This document shows, piece after piece, positions 60,401 to 64,000 of a stretch of 64,000 nt of DNA. Source of the DNA: Micropterus salmoides. Lineage: Eukaryota > Chordata > Actinopteri > Centrarchiformes > Centrarchidae. The stretch is taken from assembly GCF_014851395.1 (NCBI RefSeq), contig NW_024040707.1:14172187-14236186 (forward strand), read 5' to 3'. Each line of letters opens with the position of its first letter. Positions within the stretch are counted from its first letter, which is position 1. The notes under the pieces are model-generated. The model had not been told where the DNA came from, did no database searches, and was given only the letters and a program-made list of their open reading frames with translations. The translations under genes and the position numbers were made by a program.

Positions 60401-60964
60401 ATGTATTATAGGAAAAATGTTTAGAGCTTGCTCCATTGATGGCCTTACTTATAAGTCTGCTCCCCACATGTGTTTTTGGCTTATGGTTTCTCTAAATCAA
60501 ATGCACACTTGTGTGTCCTATACTAGAATAAACATGAATTTCTATAAGTGTGTGCATTTCTAATGATTGTAGGCATCAAATGTCAATCTTAGAACTGACA
60601 CTTTCAAAAACAATCTAATGTTTGTGGGAATATTTTAGTGTTGCACATAATTGGTATGTAAAGTGCAGTTCAGTAGAATCAGTACAATTACTTCCTGCCC
60701 AGAATGTGCAAACAACAGCAAAACAAAAACCACTCTCTGCCTTCACTGCTGACAGAACAGAAAATCAACACCATTGTTTGTTCAAATGGCTTAAAACCAG
60801 CTATGTTTTTATTCAGGAACCACTGCACGACATTCTTATATCACTGCAAAAAGTTGATGATTAAGACGGTCATGGGATGGTCATGGTGGTGGATGAGTGT
60901 ACAAACCTTCTGACTTCAACACCAAAGACTTGGGTCATGTACTGTACTGAACTTGTCTTTTAAA
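57466..60964. other. Presumed slc12a5 intron 1, no gene recognised
   Basis: AT-rich, without recognisable exons. A short palindrome lies at 58469-58506. Confidence 0.4.
58469..58506. repeat. 15-bp perfect inverted repeat with 8-nt loop
   Basis: CAAAATAAACCCACT (58469-58483) and AGTGGGTTTATTTTG (58492-58506) are exact reverse complements. The stem is too short for a miRNA precursor. Origin unknown. Confidence 0.8.
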
Positions 60965-61600
60965 GGAAAAGTGGACATATTGGGACATACATTTGTTCGC
61001 TTTCTTGCAGAGTTAGACAAGAAGATCAATACCACTCCCATATATGTGCAATAAATATGAAGCTACCACCAGCAGCTGGCTAACGTCATCTGTGTCTTTC
61101 GTGCCTTGTGGCACATACGGCCTCCACAGATTCGCGCCATCTCTTCTTGCCTGCTGCAATCACTCGTGCTTTGTCCCACTAATTTCAACCCACCTCATCC
61201 TCCACTGTACGTGTTTTTTGGTCTTCCTCTATTGCCGTGTTGTTATGGTTGTCTCAATCCTGTGGAAGTATGCGCCCAATCATCTTCCAATTCCACCTTC
61301 TCACTTCTGCGCTCAGGGGTTTCATGCTCGCATTCTTAATCGATTCTTCTGTACCCACATGAACTTCCCAGTGGCTAATGTAGCTTAGAATATGTTTTAT
61401 CTCTTTTATTAGTTTTTTACAAAACTATTCCCAGCAACCAGCTAAGACTCCACATAAAACAACTATTTATCACTTTTACACTTCGGTTACCTTTGGACAG
61501 GGCAAACGAAGTAAGCCGACTGCTGGCAGCCTCATATTGGGTATACAAATATTAGAGGGGTATCAATCTCTAACTCTAAGCGTATTTCCTCAAATCAGTA
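60965..61600. mobile_element. Foldback/MITE family, copy E, split by a LINE fragment
   Basis: The left arm has 'ttcgctttcttgcagagtta', 'agaagatcaataccactccc' and 'agcagctggcta'. The right arm after 61372 has 'ggctaatgtagcttagaat', 'ggttacctttggacagggca' and 'tatcaatctctaactctaag'. TGGCTAA occurs on both sides of the insert (61077-61083 and 61372-61378), consistent with a 7-bp target duplication. Confidence 0.6.
61084..61371 (-). mobile_element. 3'-terminal LINE ORF2 fragment
   Basis: Minus-strand conceptual pieces 'RKWNWK', 'KKRWRESVEALCATRH' and intervening frameshifts resemble the extreme C-terminus of a fish non-LTR retrotransposon ORF2. The clade (RTE, CR1 or related) is not certain. About 290 bp, inserted in foldback copy E. 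Confidence 0.5.
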
Positions 61601-62449
61601 ATCAGATTAGTCAAATGCAAAAGCTAGGCTGTGTATAAACTATACCTCCTGTCTATACACTATCAGTAAACAGTACACAGAATATGTGGGTGTTGTGATA
61701 GTTGCTTATCACATTGCATCTCTCCTAGCTTAGAAACGTGTGTGCATGTCTGACAGGAACAGGGTGGTCTCATTAGCTGCAGGGAATGCCGATTTTCCCT
61801 AGAGTGCCGTTCTCTTTGGCGATCATGTTCATATGTGTTGGAGAGGCAGAAGTGTAAACTGATTTCAGAGGCCACAACATTGTTTTGTTTTACACACAAA
61901 AAAATCTTCACATCTGGAAATGTTGAGGCTGGTTTGAATTTTCAGCAGTTTTGGCCTCTTTTTTTTTGTTGCACCATGACGAGCTCTGTTGACAAGCTGA
62001 TGCCACAAATCACTTATTTGCATAAAGTGCAGCTAAATAAGATTTGATGCTGGGCTGTTTTGACATGTGTTTGCATGTCTGGAAAACAATGGAGCACAAA
62101 AGAAAGCTTTTTGTTTTCTGCTGCTCAATATTAAATGGTGGTTGAAGAGGATAAACGTTTGGTACTGCAAGCTTGCATTCGTCCCTTAGGAAGAAGGCTG
62201 AGGATCTATTGGAGGATCTGATTATATATTGGTAAAATTGCTGATGTTGTCTGCTTAACAAAAAGACCAGTGATTGAATGAGTCATAAAAATCAGTGTTG
62301 TTATTTTTGGTAAAACTTAATATTTGACTAGGTTCTACTGTTATTACAACTACTTAATGTTGGCAGCTTCATAAATATCCCACTGAACTGGACCTGCAAT
62401 ATTAAAAAGTCAGGATGTACATAGGCACGCTACTGCTTTGATCTAAATG
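61601..62449. other. Presumed slc12a5 intron 1, no gene recognised
   Basis: No recognisable exon or repeat. Confidence 0.4.
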
Positions 62450-62815
62450 CTAACATCTGCACGTTAAAATGCTGACAACAATGGCAATATGCCGATGCTA
62501 AACAGGTGTAGTGTTAACCATGTTCACCATCTTAGCATGTTAGCATGCCAACATTTGTAAATTAGCACAAAGTACAGGTACTGCTTGCTGCCATTAGTTT
62601 TGAATGTATTTGGTTATAAAGTAAATAAAGTATAGGATAAAGGGAACTTTTAACCTGATCATAGTGCTAGATGGGACCAAAGTGATTAAAATTTATCCTG
62701 AGAGAAACATGTATGAACTAAATTCCATAGCAATCCATTCAACAGTTGTAGACATATTTCAGTCTGGGTGAAAGTGGTGTACCAACCAACAGACCAACGT
62801 TGCCATTCATGCAGC
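62450..62815 (+). repeat. 'Tagcatgctaac' dispersed fish repeat, longest copy
   Basis: Runs from 'atgctaacatctgcacgtta' through 'accatcttagcatgttagca', 'gccattagttttgaatgtat', 'tcatagtgctagatggga' and 'ccatagcaatccattcaaca' to 'gtgtaccaaccaacagacc'. This is a widespread percomorph repeat. Partial copies lie at 10690, 50300, 55380 and 63597. Confidence 0.65.
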
Positions 62816-63596
62816 CTTGGCAGTAGAGTGGCTAAAAACCAATACAAGGAAATTAACCAGCTACTTCAAGATCTAGCTGCTTTTGAGAAGCCTACTTCAT
62901 GTGTCTTCATGGTAAGATCACCAACTGAAGAATCTCCAGATTTAATGACTTTAAGAGGATATTGGAGTGAGCTGAGAGTGAGCTGTTCAATAATATTGTG
63001 CTTACACAAGGAGACAGGCAAATAAGTGAAGAAAGTTACGATGTACACCTTTGTGCCAGGCAGAGCATTACTCTAAATTTAAAACAGTGAGTTGGGACTA
63101 TGAATGACCCGCACACATTTTAGACGAGTACGTGTCAACTGGCATATCAGCAGCATTAATCCCTGTAAGTCTGTCAGCAGCTGTAATCAATCTGTTTCAT
63201 CTTTCAGATGAAAGAGGCAATAATTTCATTTAGGACAATTAAAGTTTTCCTGCTGCCCTGCTGCCTAAACCACCGCGTAATCTTATCATTGACACCTTGA
63301 CCGAACAGTTCCCCTGATGTCTCTGCAGGCAGCATCAGAGTTGTCTCACTTTAGTGAAAGTTTAACCCACTGTAACTTCCCGAGTTATCTCACAAGAAAG
63401 GTGATTTCAAGGTTTATGAGCAGGGCTGTATGTATAATTGTGGACCAAGGTCAAGTACCTTTGTTCAGAGAATTGGAATATTTTTACAGCAAACTCTGAG
63501 GAGCTATAATTATAGAACAACTAGGCAGATTACACTATTTTTATCAATGGTAGCAGCATCAAATTTAGATCAGACTCAATTGTACTTTGCATTTAG

Positions 63597-63770
63597 TGGT
63601 ATTTAGCAAATATTAGCATGCTAACAGGCTAAACAAAGATGGTTACCATTGTAAACACATAGGTTAAACATTAGGCTACACCTGCCAAACAGCAACACGG
63701 TAGCATTGTCATTGTTAACATTTTATCATGCTGATGTTAGCATTTAGTTTAAAGCACCATGGTATTGCCC
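63597..63770 (+). repeat. 'Tagcatgctaac' dispersed repeat, partial copy
   Basis: 'aaatattagcatgctaacag', 'gtagcattgtcattgttaac' and 'atgctgatgttagca' match the head of the 62450 copy. Confidence 0.6.
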
Positions 63771-63849
63771 ACCAGAAATTTCTTCCTGGCTGTGTGAAGA
63801 CTTTGAAACAGCATTTAGACCTTAATTTGGGGAAATAAAACCTACAAAA

Positions 63850-64000
63850 ACAAGAAACAGCCCAGATAGCAAAATTGCTGTGGCCCGGATCTGGCCCACA
63901 CCTGACACTTTTACCCGGACCACATACTGCATGGAATGATGGCAATTGGGTGGTCCACTCCTGTTTGCCAGATCTGGGCCACAAGCGAGTCGTTACCATG
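63850..64000. repeat. 'gccagatctgggccaca' fish repeat, cut by window edge
   Basis: 'cccagatagcaaaattgc', 'cggatctggcccacacctg' and 'gccagatctgggccaca' form a repeat familiar from fish genomes, with an internal near-palindrome (gatctggccca...tgggccagatc type). It continues past the right edge. Confidence 0.5.

Overview
This window looks like a teleost (probably percomorph) fish chromosome. It has two protein-coding genes with vertebrate intron/exon structure, widely spaced exons, GT/AG splice sites, long microsatellites and a dense mix of fish-type transposons (Tc1/mariner, hAT, DIRS, Penelope, L2-like LINE, tRNA-derived SINEs). No bacterial genes, operons, CRISPR arrays, rRNA genes or functional tRNA genes were seen.

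Layout. 1-11.86 kb: the eif2d gene (+), 14 coding exons from 1329 to the stop at 11745; its first coding exon lies left of the window. Its introns hold a Harbinger-like element, a foldback element with a hAT nested inside it, a Penelope-like fragment with a GIY-YIG remnant, and other repeats. 11.9-17.9 kb: SINE, an internally deleted Tc1 element, a broken GPR139/GPR142-like receptor gene (-), and dispersed repeats. 17.93-21.8 kb: a decayed DIRS-type tyrosine-recombinase retrotransposon (-) with 158-bp inverted terminal repeats and a 55-bp internal complementary segment. 22.2-22.95 kb: about 750 bp of TA/TACA repeat. 23.75-28.17 kb: a candidate 4.4-kb terminal-inverted-repeat element with matching 5-bp flanks, carrying a CCAAT-box promoter-like segment. 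28-45 kb: gene-poor, with further foldback, hAT-like, SINE and Penelope-tail copies and one nearly intact Tc1-like transposon (37611-38880) whose transposase has DD36E spacing and a premature stop near its C-terminus.

45.6 kb: first coding exon of slc12a5 (KCC2, neuronal K-Cl cotransporter, isoform-b type start) on +, after a pyrimidine/purine-rich leader. No second exon was found before the right edge, so intron 1 would be at least 18.3 kb. That presumed intron holds two related BED-finger hAT fragments, an L2-like LINE, two foldback copies (one split by a SINE, one by a LINE 3' fragment), and several copies of dispersed fish repeats.

The two host genes are not functionally linked: eif2d acts in cytoplasmic translation initiation and recycling, slc12a5 in neuronal chloride extrusion. 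The most notable content is the record of nested transposition. No gene cluster was seen that would make up a new multi-gene system.
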